Assembly: GCA_964509125.1 (NCBI GenBank)
Contig: CAZDVZ010000001.1
Location: 66,598 to 130,597, forward strand
DNA: 64,000 nucleotides
Direction of reading: 5' to 3'
DNA from: SIG653 sp964509125
GTDB lineage: Bacteria; Bacillota; Clostridia; Oscillospirales; CAG-382
Below, piece by piece: positions 26,531 to 35,941 of this stretch. Made by a program: the position numbers and the translations under genes. Position 1 is the first letter of the stretch. Every line of letters begins with the position of its first letter. The notes beneath the pieces are model-generated. The model ran no database searches. It was not told the DNA's origin and saw only the letters and a list, made by a program, of their open reading frames with translations.

Positions 26531-28519
26531 GTGTCAGAAGAATTGAAAAACGAGCAAAACGTCGCTGACGGTGAACTTACTGTAAGTATTGAAGAGTTTA
26601 ACGAGCTTGAAGAGAAAAAAATAGTTGAATACGGTGAAAATCAAATTCAAGTTCTTGAAGGGCTTGAAGCTGTAAGAAAACGCCCCGGGATGTATATTGG
26701 GTCTACGTCTCAAAGAGGACTCCATCATTTGGTTTATGAAATAGTGGACAACTCTATTGATGAATCTTTGGCAGGATTTTGTAAAAATATAACTGTAGTT
26801 TTTCACAAAGATAATAGCGTTTCTGTAAGGGATGATGGCAGAGGCGTGCCTGCGGGAGTTCATGAGAAGATGGGCATTCCCACACTTGTTGTAGTTTTCA
26901 CCGTGCTTCATGCCGGTGGCAAATTTGGTGGTGGAGGATACGCTATTTCGGGCGGACTTCACGGAGTTGGTGCTTCTGTCGTTAACGCGCTTTCCACAAA
27001 GCTTGACGTTATAGACTATTATAACGGAAAAGAGTATCGTGTTTCTTTTGAAAGAGGTAAGGTTTCAAAAGACTTTTACATGGTGGGTGATACGGAAGAA
27101 CATGGACTTTATGTTCGTTTCTATCCCGATGGCGATATTTTTGATGAGCTTGTTTTTGATTATGAAACTATTGAAAAACGATTGAGGGAACAAGCGTTTC
27201 TTAATGCCGGTATAAACATCACTCTTGTAGATGAAAGAGGAGAAGAAGAATACAGATCCGAATTTTGTTATGAAGGCGGCATCAGATCTTTCGTTGAGTA
27301 TATTAATTCCAAAAAACATTGCCAGATGCTTCATGAAAAAGTTATTTATTTTTCGGGAGCCAAAGACACTGCTTTTGCAGAAATCGCTTTACAATATAAC
27401 GATACTTACAATGAAAGTATACTTACTTTTGCTAACAATATTAATACCATTGAAGGCGGAATGCATGAAACGGGGTTTAAAAATGCTCTTACACGTGCAA
27501 TGAATGAGTATGGAAGAAAGTACAATATACTTAAAAATGACGATAAATTATTAGGCGAAGATGTTCGTGAAGGTTTAACTGCAGTTGTTAGTGTTAAATT
27601 GGAAAATGCTCAGTTTGAAGGTCAAACAAAAACAAAATTGGGAAACAGCGAGATGAGAGGGCTTGTTGACAGTCTTGTTTATGGAAAGCTTTCCGAATTT
27701 ATGGAAGAAAACCCCTCTGTTGCAAGAGCAATTTTAGAAAAAGCTGTTTCTGCGTGCGTTGCGAGAGAAGCGGCAAGAAAAGCAAGAGAATCTACGAGAA
27801 GAAAAAGTGTTCTTGAATCTTCTTCTATGCCTGATAAGTTAGCGGACTGTAATGAGAGAAGAATGGAATTTACCGAACTGTTTATGGTGGAAGGAGACTC
27901 TGCCGGAGGTTCTGCAAAAGATGGAAGAGACAGTAAATTTCAAGCTATTCTTCCTCTTAGAGGTAAGATACTTAATGTTGAGAAAGCGAGACTTGACAGG
28001 ATATATTCATCTGTACAGATAGTTCCTATAATTACAGCTTTGGGAACAGGTATTGGCTCGGAGTTTGATATTACAAAACTGAGATATGGAAAAGTTATAA
28101 TTATGGCCGATGCCGATGTGGACGGAGCACATATTAAGACATTGCTTCTCACATTTTTCTTCAGGCATATGAGGCCTCTTATCGAACATGGTCACGTTTA
28201 TGCAGCTGTTCCCCCTCTTTATAAAGTGTTTAAAGGAAAACAGGAAAGGTACGCATATTCTGACGAAGAAAGGGATAAATACATTGCCGAGCTTGGAAGT
28301 GGTGCAAACGCTGAGAGATATAAAGGACTTGGCGAAATGGATCCGGATCAGCTTTGGGAAACTACAATGGATCCCGAAAAGCGAATTTTAAAGCGGATCA
28401 ATATCCAAGACGCATATGAAGCAGACGAAATTTTCTCCGTTCTTATGGGAGATGCAGTTGAACCGCGCCGTGAGTTTATAGAAAAGAACGCACGTTATGT
28501 AACGAATCTTGACGTTTAA
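26531..28519 (+). CDS. gyrB: DNA gyrase subunit B
   Basis: 662 residues from a GTG start with GGGAG 9 bases upstream. The GHKL ATPase motifs (EIVDNSIDE, DDGRGVP, GGLHGVGASVVNALS), the transducer Lys region (QTKTKLGN) and the TOPRIM motifs (EGDSAGGSAK, DADVDGAH) are all intact. The first 30 residues are an acidic extension before the usual start region. With GyrA it introduces negative supercoils. Confidence 0.97.
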   Translation: MSEELKNEQNVADGELTVSIEEFNELEEKKIVEYGENQIQVLEGLEAVRKRPGMYIGSTSQRGLHHLVYEIVDNSIDESLAGFCKNITVVFHKDNSVSVRDDGRGVPAGVHEKMGIPTLVVVFTVLHAGGKFGGGGYAISGGLHGVGASVVNALSTKLDVIDYYNGKEYRVSFERGKVSKDFYMVGDTEEHGLYVRFYPDGDIFDELVFDYETIEKRLREQAFLNAGINITLVDERGEEEYRSEFCYEGGIRSFVEYINSKKHCQMLHEKVIYFSGAKDTAFAEIALQYNDTYNESILTFANNINTIEGGMHETGFKNALTRAMNEYGRKYNILKNDDKLLGEDVREGLTAVVSVKLENAQFEGQTKTKLGNSEMRGLVDSLVYGKLSEFMEENPSVARAILEKAVSACVAREAARKARESTRRKSVLESSSMPDKLADCNERRMEFTELFMVEGDSAGGSAKDGRDSKFQAILPLRGKILNVEKARLDRIYSSVQIVPIITALGTGIGSEFDITKLRYGKVIIMADADVDGAHIKTLLLTFFFRHMRPLIEHGHVYAAVPPLYKVFKGKQERYAYSDEERDKYIAELGSGANAERYKGLGEMDPDQLWETTMDPEKRILKRINIQDAYEADEIFSVLMGDAVEPRREFIEKNARYVTNLDV

Positions 28520-28540
28520 CGTGCAGAATGAGGGATTTAT

Positions 28541-31201
28541 ATGGCAAGAGAAGAATACGATTACAGTAAATATGAAAATCAAGTGGTACTTGATTTAGGC
28601 ATAGAAAATGAGGTTAAAACCGCTTATATCGATTATGCTATGTCTGTAATTATAGGGAGAGCATTGCCTGATGTAAGGGATGGTTTAAAGCCTGTTCATA
28701 GGCGTATACTTTATTCCATGTATGAGGATAAGCTTACTTATGATAAGCCTTTCAGAAAATCCGCTACGACTGTTGGAAATGTTCTCGGTAAGTACCATCC
28801 ACACGGTGATGCTTCTGTTTATGATGCGCTTGTTAGACTTGTACAAAAGTTTTCAATGAGATATCCCCTTGCGGAAGGACATGGAAACTTTGGTAATATT
28901 GATGGTGACGGTGCCGCTGCATACCGTTATACAGAAGCTAAAATGGCAAAGATCTCTAACATTATGTTGGAAGACATCGAAAAAGATGTTGTGGATTTTA
29001 TGCCAAACTTTGATAATAAACTGAAAGAGCCTGTATGTTTGCCCGCGCGTTTCCCGAATCTTTTAGTGAACGGTTCAATTGGTATTGCTGTAGGTATGGC
29101 CACTAATATACCTCCTCACAATATGGGAGAAGTCATTGATGCGGTAATTCATCTTATGGACAACCCTGATTGTACTATTGCCGATCTTATGAGCTTTGTA
29201 AAAGGCCCTGACTTCCCTACTTACGGTACTATACACGGAACAGCCGGTATAAAACAAGCTTATCTTACGGGAAAAGGTAGACTTAAGGTTCGTGCTGTTG
29301 CACATTTTGAAGAAAATAAGAACAGAACAAGCATTATTATAACCGAGCTTCCCTATCAGGTAAACCGTGCAATGCTCCTTAAAAATATGGCTGATCTTGT
29401 TAAAAGCAAGCGTATTGAGGGAATCTCTGACATCAGAAACGAAAGCGGCAAGGATGGAATGCGTATAGTAGTTGATGTTAAGAGAGATGCGAATGCTCAG
29501 GTTATACTTAATATGCTGTATAAGTACACGCAACTTGAAGATACATTTGCGGTAAATATGCTTGCACTTGTAAACGGAGAGCCGAAAACTCTTAATTTAA
29601 AGGAGATTTTAGTTCATTATTTCAATCATCAAGTGGATGTAATTACGAGAAGAACTAAATTTGAGCTAAAAAAAGCGGAGCGTCTCGCCCATATTTATGA
29701 AGGTTATAAAATCGCTATAGATCACATTGACAGAATTATAGATATTATTAGAGCAAGCAAAAATGTTGCTGAGGCGAAGGAAAATCTTATTGCAGAAAAA
29801 TTTCCTAAAACGGGTGATGATTCATTATATCGCCTTACGGGAGAAAATGTTGCGACTTTAGATGGTGAATATTTCACTCTCACAGATGAACAGGCGCAAG
29901 CTATTGTTGAAATGACTTTGGGACGTTTGTCAGGTATGGAGCGTCAAAAAATTGAGGAAACTTTGGCTTCTCTTTACGCTCAGATCGACAGTCTTAATGG
30001 TATACTTACAGATGATGGCAAATTGCACGGTATAATCAGAGATGACCTTCTTCTAATCAAAGAAAAACACGGCGATGAAAGAAGAACAAAGATCGAAGAG
30101 AGTGAAAACGACATTCTTATTGAAGATCTTATAGACAGAGTCAGATGCGTTATAACAGCGACAAATCAAGGATACATCAAACGCATCCCCAGCGAAGAAT
30201 ATCAGTCTCAAAAGAGGGGCGGAAAAGGTATTAAGGGGATGGCGACCAAAGAAGAAGATGTGGTTGAAGATGTTATTATTGCAAACAGTCATGATTTCTT
30301 GCTTCTTTTCTCTGATAGCGGAAAGGTTTATATAAAGAAATGTTACGAAATTCCCGAAAGTGGAAGAACGTCGAAGGGGACAAACCTTGTAAATGTGCTT
30401 AATCTTTCGGAGGGTGAGCGAATTACTGCTATTATTCCCGTATCTGAATTTAAAGAAGAACAAAATTTGGTTATGGTTACTCAGAATGCGGTAATCAAAC
30501 GTACACCTTTGATGGATTTCAGACGCAGACGTACATCAGGACTCTTTGCCATTAATTTGGATGAAGGCGACAGGCTTCTTTATGTTCTCAAAACAGAGGG
30601 AAATGAGGAAGTCATCGTTGCAAGCCATAAAGGAATGGCAGTAAGATTTAAAGAAACCGACGTAAGATGCATGGGCAGACAAGCAAGAGGTGTAAGGGCG
30701 ATGAATCTTATTGGTGACTATGTTGTTGGTGCAGCCGTAATTCCCAATGATTATGAAGAACAAGGGCTTAGTGTCCTTACAATTTCCGAAAACGGTTTTG
30801 GCAAACGTAGTCCCATTGACGAGTTTTCCGTTCATAAACGTGGTGGAAAAGGCGTAACTTGCCATAAAGTTACGGCAAAAACAGGCCATGTTGCCGGAAT
30901 TGCTGTTACAAACGAAGAAGACGAGATAATGCTAATTACAGACGGTGGAATAATTATTCGAACAACTGTGGACCAAATTCCGGTACACGGAAGAGCTACA
31001 GGCGGTGTCATCGTTATGAGAATGAACGAGGGATCTAAGATTGCAAGGTTTGCTTTAATTTCTGAAGAAAAGACAGAAGAAACTGACGTGTCTGCTTTAG
31101 ATGATATGGATGATTTCGACAGCGATGATGCTTTGGTTTCAGTTGATTCCGATGAAGAAATTCAAGAGGATATCTTTGAAATTGATGACAGCGAAGTTTA
31201 A
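28541..31201 (+). CDS. gyrA: DNA gyrase subunit A
   Basis: 886 residues. The winged-helix region with the active-site Tyr follows GDGAAAYRYTEAKM, and the quinolone-determining segment is HPHGDASVYDALVRL. The C-terminal beta-pinwheel contains the GyrA box QKRGGKG, so it is a true gyrase rather than ParC. The protein ends in a long Asp/Glu/Ser tail. It begins 21 bases after gyrB and they form one operon. Confidence 0.97.
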   Translation: MAREEYDYSKYENQVVLDLGIENEVKTAYIDYAMSVIIGRALPDVRDGLKPVHRRILYSMYEDKLTYDKPFRKSATTVGNVLGKYHPHGDASVYDALVRLVQKFSMRYPLAEGHGNFGNIDGDGAAAYRYTEAKMAKISNIMLEDIEKDVVDFMPNFDNKLKEPVCLPARFPNLLVNGSIGIAVGMATNIPPHNMGEVIDAVIHLMDNPDCTIADLMSFVKGPDFPTYGTIHGTAGIKQAYLTGKGRLKVRAVAHFEENKNRTSIIITELPYQVNRAMLLKNMADLVKSKRIEGISDIRNESGKDGMRIVVDVKRDANAQVILNMLYKYTQLEDTFAVNMLALVNGEPKTLNLKEILVHYFNHQVDVITRRTKFELKKAERLAHIYEGYKIAIDHIDRIIDIIRASKNVAEAKENLIAEKFPKTGDDSLYRLTGENVATLDGEYFTLTDEQAQAIVEMTLGRLSGMERQKIEETLASLYAQIDSLNGILTDDGKLHGIIRDDLLLIKEKHGDERRTKIEESENDILIEDLIDRVRCVITATNQGYIKRIPSEEYQSQKRGGKGIKGMATKEEDVVEDVIIANSHDFLLLFSDSGKVYIKKCYEIPESGRTSKGTNLVNVLNLSEGERITAIIPVSEFKEEQNLVMVTQNAVIKRTPLMDFRRRRTSGLFAINLDEGDRLLYVLKTEGNEEVIVASHKGMAVRFKETDVRCMGRQARGVRAMNLIGDYVVGAAVIPNDYEEQGLSVLTISENGFGKRSPIDEFSVHKRGGKGVTCHKVTAKTGHVAGIAVTNEEDEIMLITDGGIIIRTTVDQIPVHGRATGGVIVMRMNEGSKIARFALISEEKTEETDVSALDDMDDFDSDDALVSVDSDEEIQEDIFEIDDSEV

Positions 31202-31256
31202 GGATATTAGTATATTTTAAGATTAAATTACCGTATACGCGGAGGAATAATAAAAT

Positions 31257-31799
31257 ATGTCAGCACAAGTTTTTGTATTTGAAAATGTTAAAGAAAAAGA
31301 AGAACGCCATAAACTGCTTCAATCTGCTTTGAGAGATTATAGCGGAATAGACAGTGCGGAGATAGTTTATAAATACAAAGAAAAACCTTCTATAAAAGGT
31401 GTTTCAAAAGATTTTTATGTAAGCGTTACTACAGTAAGTGAAGTTATGGTTTGCGTTTTTTCCGAAAAGCCGGTAGGCATAGATGGAGAACTTATTTCGA
31501 AATTTAAAGAGGAAAATTTAAATTCGGATTATCTTTCTATGGCTGAAAAATTTTTCACAAGTGAAGAAGCAGACTTTTGCCGTGACGGCGATCCCATGAA
31601 TTTTGCCAATGTATGGATAAGAAAAGAGGCATATTGTAAATACGCAGGAATAGGCATTAAGGACTTTCACACATTTTCTGTTTCTGATGGTGACAGACTT
31701 TATTCAAAAATCAAGGGTGTTCCGGTTAAAAAGTTTTCACCACAATTTCCCGGATCTTCAGATTATATGTTCGTCGTCGTAGGAGATGCTGATATATAA
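31257..31799 (+). CDS. Sfp-type 4'-phosphopantetheinyl transferase
   Basis: 180 residues. The magnesium-binding motif appears as VGIDGE and the second motif as WIRKEAYCKYAGIG, the signature of the Sfp/AcpT superfamily. It transfers phosphopantetheine from CoA to carrier proteins. No carrier-protein or synthase gene is nearby, so the target is probably fatty-acid ACP or an unlinked synthase. CGGAGG precedes the ATG. Confidence 0.88.
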   Translation: MSAQVFVFENVKEKEERHKLLQSALRDYSGIDSAEIVYKYKEKPSIKGVSKDFYVSVTTVSEVMVCVFSEKPVGIDGELISKFKEENLNSDYLSMAEKFFTSEEADFCRDGDPMNFANVWIRKEAYCKYAGIGIKDFHTFSVSDGDRLYSKIKGVPVKKFSPQFPGSSDYMFVVVGDADI

Positions 31800-31814
31800 T
31801 TTTTTAAAAGGGTA

Positions 31815-31843
31815 TTGACAAAAGGTGCAAGCATGATTACAAT
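31815..31843 (+). promoter_or_regulatory. Promoter of the dockerin gene pair
   Basis: TTGACA (31815-31820), a 17-base spacer and TACAAT (31838-31843), about 75 bases before the first dockerin gene. Confidence 0.65.
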
Positions 31844-31919
31844 GTAATCAGTGGTGTGTAAATTTCTTTTGCAATTATGTTTACTTTTTTGATAAATCAA
31901 AAGATAGGGAGAGTTTTTC

Positions 31920-32963
31920 ATGAAGAAAAAGGTATTGTATATTTTCCTGATTTTGTTGATGTTGCTTAACTTTTCCGCCTTCCCTGCTTTTGCTTCTAAA
32001 GCGTTTACTGCTTCCCTAACCGGAGAAAATTATGCAGTTATGGGAGAAAAATATACTGTTATTGTTACATTTGGTAATTTTACTGAAAGCGAGTTTTTGG
32101 GTGCTACTTGTGTTGTAGATTACGATGCAGATATATTTGAAATAGACAATACGTATTTGTCTATTATTAGTGGAAGCGTTGAAGCGGAAAATGGAAAAAG
32201 CTTTGATACATATGCTATAATTGATGGAGAAAGCGGATGGGTATTTGGTGCTCATAACTCCGTATCCGGATCTGAAGGAGCATTTACAGTTAATTTGTTT
32301 AATGATTCAAACACAATAAATTCCCTCAAAGGATCATCTATTTCCTGTTTTATTGAATTTACTGTAAAATCTCAGGTTTCAAATTGTTTAAGCCGTATAA
32401 AAATCGATACAGATTCTGATCTTGTTGGAGCATTTTCAGAAACATTAATACAATCTAAATATGGAATCGGCAGTATTCTTTCCGTCAATGTAGTTGATAA
32501 AGCCCCTTCAGAGTATGAAACTTTAGTCCTTAATAATGAAAGTTCATATTCCGAAGTTTCAGGTGTTCTTTCGGGTTCTGATGCTGTTTTTGGAATTATT
32601 CCCAAAACAACAGTTGCGGATTTTAAAGCAAATTTTGAAAACCCTGATGATGAACTTACAGTAACTTTTGATGGAAGCCCCCTTTCTGATTCTCAGTTTG
32701 TCGCCACAGGTGCAATTGTTAAATTTATACAGTTAGGCACAGTTAAAGATTTGGCTGTTATCATTTGTAAAGGTGATGTGGACTCAAATGGATATGTTGA
32801 TTCAACTGACTATGTTCAAATAAAAAAATATTTTTTGAATTTGTTTTCCATGTCAAATTCGTCAATGCTTGCAGCAGATATTGATGATAACGGCATCATT
32901 GATAGTACAGATTATTTAAGACTGAAAATGTATTTCCTCGGCACATATGATATTTATGCATAA
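31920..32963 (+). CDS. Secreted cohesin- and dockerin-containing protein
   Basis: 347 residues. A signal peptide (1-25, ending AFA) precedes a cohesin-like domain (about 28-195: GEKYTVIVTFGNF, then CVVDYDADIFEI). A small domain (about 205-285) with TTVADFKANF comes next. The C-terminus is a type-I-like dockerin with two calcium-loop repeats, DVDSNGYVDSTDY and DIDDNGIIDSTDY, each followed by a Lys-rich helix. Having both modules, it could act as an adaptor that is bound by one cohesin while binding other dockerins. The GGGAGAG site is well placed. Followed after 41 bases by a second dockerin gene. Confidence 0.87.
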   Translation: MKKKVLYIFLILLMLLNFSAFPAFASKAFTASLTGENYAVMGEKYTVIVTFGNFTESEFLGATCVVDYDADIFEIDNTYLSIISGSVEAENGKSFDTYAIIDGESGWVFGAHNSVSGSEGAFTVNLFNDSNTINSLKGSSISCFIEFTVKSQVSNCLSRIKIDTDSDLVGAFSETLIQSKYGIGSILSVNVVDKAPSEYETLVLNNESSYSEVSGVLSGSDAVFGIIPKTTVADFKANFENPDDELTVTFDGSPLSDSQFVATGAIVKFIQLGTVKDLAVIICKGDVDSNGYVDSTDYVQIKKYFLNLFSMSNSSMLAADIDDNGIIDSTDYLRLKMYFLGTYDIYA

Positions 32964-33004
32964 TTGAATTTAGATAAGAATCAACAAATGAAAGGTGATT
33001 TATT

Positions 33005-33619
33005 ATGTTTTCAAGTTTTTTTAAAAGCAAAAGAGTTGGAGTTTCCGGTTTAGTTTTGTCTTTTGCATTACTTTTTGCCGTCATCGCCTCTTATCCCTTT
33101 GCTTCGGCAAGTTCAATTACAGGCGGATCCCCTGTAATTTCGGAAAACTATATAAGAGGTGTTGAGGAAAACCTCTCTTGCTCGCAGTTTAGAAGCACAT
33201 ATTCAGAATCTCTCCATGGTTCATCATATTCTCTGTATTCTTCCTCTGGAAAATATATTAGCTCTTCCAATGTTAATCATATAGTTTCTACAGGCGATTA
33301 TATTGTAGATGGTAAAGATGCGAAATATACCATAGTGGTAACGGGTGACATTGATGGTGACGGGGTTATTGGCATAACTGACACGGCTGCTATCAAGCTC
33401 CATTTTGCAAAGACAATTACCTTAGAAAACGCAAATTTTCAAGCTGCTGATAATAATAACGATAATAGAGTAACCGCAACCGATTATTTGAGGCTTAAAT
33501 ATCATATCCAAAATAAGTATAATATACATGAAAACGAAAGCTATGAACCTGATGATACTACAACATCCGAATCTGATAATTCATTTGACGAAAGTGATTG
33601 GACATCCGGATGGATGTAA
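33005..33619 (+). CDS. Secreted dockerin-domain protein
   Basis: 204 residues. A hydrophobic signal segment (about 10-35) is followed by a short domain like that preceding the dockerin of the upstream protein, then a dockerin with loops DIDGDGVIGITDT and DNNNDNRVTATDY (about 115-175) and an acidic Ser/Thr tail. No enzyme domain is present, so it may be a small scaffold or surface component. AAAGGTG precedes the ATG. Its partner is likely one of the cohesin proteins in this window. Confidence 0.82.
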   Translation: MFSSFFKSKRVGVSGLVLSFALLFAVIASYPFASASSITGGSPVISENYIRGVEENLSCSQFRSTYSESLHGSSYSLYSSSGKYISSSNVNHIVSTGDYIVDGKDAKYTIVVTGDIDGDGVIGITDTAAIKLHFAKTITLENANFQAADNNNDNRVTATDYLRLKYHIQNKYNIHENESYEPDDTTTSESDNSFDESDWTSGWM

Positions 33620-33668
33620 TTGACGTGAGATAATTGTATCTTTTACTTATCAACTATATATTTTTAAA

Positions 33669-33720
33669 AATAACCGACTTCGTAAGCAGTTGTCTCTTTA
33701 AAGCTTTGAAGTCGGTTATT
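33669..33720 (+). terminator. Terminator after the dockerin pair
   Basis: A perfect 13-base stem (33669-33681 with 33708-33720) with a 26-base loop, followed by TTAAT. It marks the end of the gyrase-side gene cluster. Confidence 0.7.
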
Positions 33721-34224
33721 TAATACCGTTAGCAGAACATATGTTTAATTATTTGCATTTTATCTTCTCTTGATATGATATTGATATTATGAGCATTCCT
33801 AATTCATAATTTTTTTGTTTTTTCATTCGAATAAATCCAATGATTTTACCACATTAATTTTACGTTTGATGGGCATAATGTCATATTGTTTTTTTACCGC
33901 ATTCTTGCTATTTTACCATATATCTTTCTTGCTACTTTTATTGTTAGTTCTACATAATTTATTTTGTTTCTGTTTTAATGTTTCGTTCCGTGTGCTATAT
34001 AGCATCAATTTTTTTTATAATTCTTTATTTATATCAATTTGTTATCTGTTTTATATCTTTACACCGGCAAATATTATTTCAACTGATTTATTTATCTATA
34101 TCCCGGCCTTACAATCTATAAATTCGAATTTGATTATTATAATCTAATTAATACATTTCCCTATCCTTCTTGACTTGTAGTCTCTATTTTTTAATTGTAT
34201 GTATTAAAATTGCTATACACTAAA

Positions 34225-34297
34225 GTGAAAAACATAGTTAAAAAGTGAAAAACTATGTCATCATTAAATTTTTCACTTTTCAACATAGATTTTCACC
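34225..34297. repeat. Imperfect 28-base inverted repeat made of GTGAAAAAC motifs
   Basis: GTGAAAAAC at 34225 and 34245 (20 bases apart) are mirrored by TTTTTCACT at 34269-34277 and ATTTTCACC at 34289-34297. The two arms of about 28 bases match at roughly 24 positions. The left arm resembles the first 28 bases of the oriC spacer. Confidence 0.6.
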
Positions 34298-34365
34298 TTC
34301 AATTTTGAATAATAGCATATTTACGCATATATCAAATTATCTATTTTATTAAAGTATTTTACTTT

Positions 34366-34379
34366 GTTTCATGTGAAAC
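34366..34379. promoter_or_regulatory. parS: parS-like site 1
   Basis: GTTTCATGTGAAAC, one mismatch from the 14-base parS core GTTTCACGTGAAAC. The flanking T and A extend the match to 15 of 16. Confidence 0.6.
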
Positions 34380-34542
34380 ATTTTTTAGTATATTATGATT
34401 TTTTAACGTAAGATAAGCATTATACATATAAATTTGTATATTAACCGTATATATGAGTCACAGTTATACTCATGATATTAATTATTGTATTTAAGATGAT
34501 TAATTTTAATCAATATAATATAGAAAAAATAAAATCTGCGTT

Positions 34543-34556
34543 GTTTCACGTGAAAC
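34543..34556. promoter_or_regulatory. parS: parS site 2, perfect core
   Basis: GTTTCACGTGAAAC preceded by T, 15 of 16 matches to the ParB (Spo0J) binding site TGTTTCACGTGAAACA. Confidence 0.8.
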
Positions 34557-34689
34557 GAAAAAATCGTGCTGTTACATATAGTTTTTGTTTTACCGTGGCT
34601 TATAAATAATTAAGTCTGATTTTACGTAGAACAATTTTATTAATGATTAAATATAATAAATTACATTTAAATTTATTATCTGAGCTAAA

Positions 34690-34703
34690 GTTTCACGTGA
34701 AAC
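34690..34703. promoter_or_regulatory. parS: parS site 3, perfect core
   Basis: Exact 14-base palindrome GTTTCACGTGAAAC in non-coding sequence. Confidence 0.8.
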
Positions 34704-34885
34704 TACATTTAACCATACCATCAAAATGTAATTTGACGTGCAACGTACCCTCATATATAAAATATTTTTTTTAAAATTTCCGATGAGCTTTTATTTTATG
34801 CAGAAATTTTACTATGGTAATGCAAAGAGTATTAGTCTTTAGATATAGGATTCTACAGATTCAATTTAAAAGAGTAAATAATTTA

Positions 34886-35220
34886 GTTTCACGTGAAACA
34901 AAGTTGTGTCACAATTACAAATTAAGTTTAACGTGAAACAAAGTTGTGTCACAATTACAAATTAAGTTTAACGTGAAACAAAGTTNNNNNNNNNNNNNNN
35001 NNNNNNNNNNNNNNNNNNNNNNNNNNNNNNNNNNNNNNNNNNNNNNNNNNNNNNNNNNNNNNNNNNNNNNNNNNNNNNNNNNNNNACGTGAAACAAAGTT
35101 GTGTCACAATTACAAATTAAGTTTAACGTGAAACAAAGTTATGTCACAGTTACAAATTAAGTTTCACGTGAAACAAAGTTATGTCGCAATTACAAATTAA
35201 GTTTCACGTAAAACACTTTC
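34886..35220. repeat. Tandem 40-bp repeat array of parS-like sites
   Basis: Seven units are visible, with palindromes beginning at 34886, 34926, 34966, about 35081 (half lost in the gap), 35121, 35161 and 35201. All readable neighbours are 40 bases apart. Two units have a perfect GTTTCACGTGAAAC core (34886, 35161); three carry GTTTAACGTGAAAC and one GTTTCACGTAAAAC. The 26-base linker holds a second dyad, TTGTG-T-CACAA, followed by ATTACAAATTAA. The array contains a 100-N gap, so the real number of units may be higher. Confidence 0.85.
34986..35085. other. Assembly gap (100 N) in the parS array
   Basis: One hundred undefined bases. The palindromes on either side are 115 bases apart as written, which is not a multiple of the 40-base period, so the gap length is not the true one. 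Confidence 0.95.
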
Positions 35221-35304
35221 AAATATTATTCTATTACAAACGATATAACATAAAATTGATTTTGATGAGTTCGATTATTCAATAAAAATAAATCAAATTA
35301 TCCT

Positions 35305-35318
35305 GTTTCATGTGAAAT
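35305..35318. promoter_or_regulatory. parS: parS-like site, degenerate
   Basis: GTTTCATGTGAAAT, two mismatches from the core, about 90 bases beyond the array. Confidence 0.45.
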
Positions 35319-35531
35319 ACTTGAATATGAAATCAATTATATGGATATAAAATTTAATTATAAAATAATGCTTAGTGTATTGTATTTAAATGCAATTTAA
35401 AAGCTTAAAAGCAAATATAATTATAGCAAATTTTATAATAGAGCATACAATTAAACTATTTTATCATAATATATTAAGTTAAATAATGTAAAAGATGTTT
35501 TGATTCAATATCGATATTATTTTCTTCCTTT

Positions 35532-35560
35532 AACAATAGTATTTTTGAAATACTATTGTT
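35532..35560. repeat. Perfect 13-base inverted repeat
   Basis: AACAATAGTATTT and AAATACTATTGTT are separated by three bases. No T run follows, so it is not an obvious terminator. Confidence 0.6.
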
Positions 35561-35730
35561 AGTACCAAAACATTGAAAAAGTCGTTAAGCGCAAAATTTA
35601 TATTCATGTTTTTCCAATCTTATAGAAATTGATTTTGAAAAGACAATCTTTTAACGTGGATATATGTAGAATACATATAAGTATTTGCATCATTAAATTA
35701 TAAATAATTATTATAGTCTTAAGCATTGAA

Positions 35731-35773
35731 GTGATAAAACAAATGTTAAAAAAAGTGTGGAAAAGTGAAAAAC
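35731..35773 (+). repeat. GTGAAAAAC-type motif group
   Basis: GTGATAAAAC (35731), GTGTGGAAAA (35755) and GTGAAAAAC (35765) around GTTAAAAAAAG. The last two are 10 bases apart. Composition matches the oriC motif group. Confidence 0.45.
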
Positions 35774-35912
35774 TATAATCAGGTTATAATTACTTAGAAG
35801 TTAACAAAGTTATTTTACAGCAGTAAATTGATTTAATATACGTTGTTACAATACTATTTTAAATTTTTATAAAAAAAGAATAGTAGTATATAATATTAAC
35901 ACATCACAAGAT

Positions 35913-35941
35913 GTGAAAAAAGCGGTTAAAATGTGAAAAAC
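35913..35941 (+). repeat. GTGAAAAAC-type motif pair, 20-base spacing
   Basis: GTGAAAAAA at 35913 and GTGAAAAAC at 35933-35941 flank GCGGTTAAAAT, the same arrangement and spacing as at 34225 and in oriC at 23663. Confidence 0.5.

Noticed and set aside
33815..34147. 110-codon open frame in the AT-rich island
   Set aside because: Composition is almost only Phe, Leu, Ile, Tyr and Asn codons, there is no ribosome-binding site, and it is explained by AT richness.
34946..35131. Open frame across the parS array
   Set aside because: It exists only because the 40-base repeat and the N run happen to lack stops; the repeat is a palindrome array, not coding.
34886..35220. CRISPR array
   Set aside because: The whole 40-base unit, including the spacer part, is repeated, so there are no unique spacers, and no cas genes are present.
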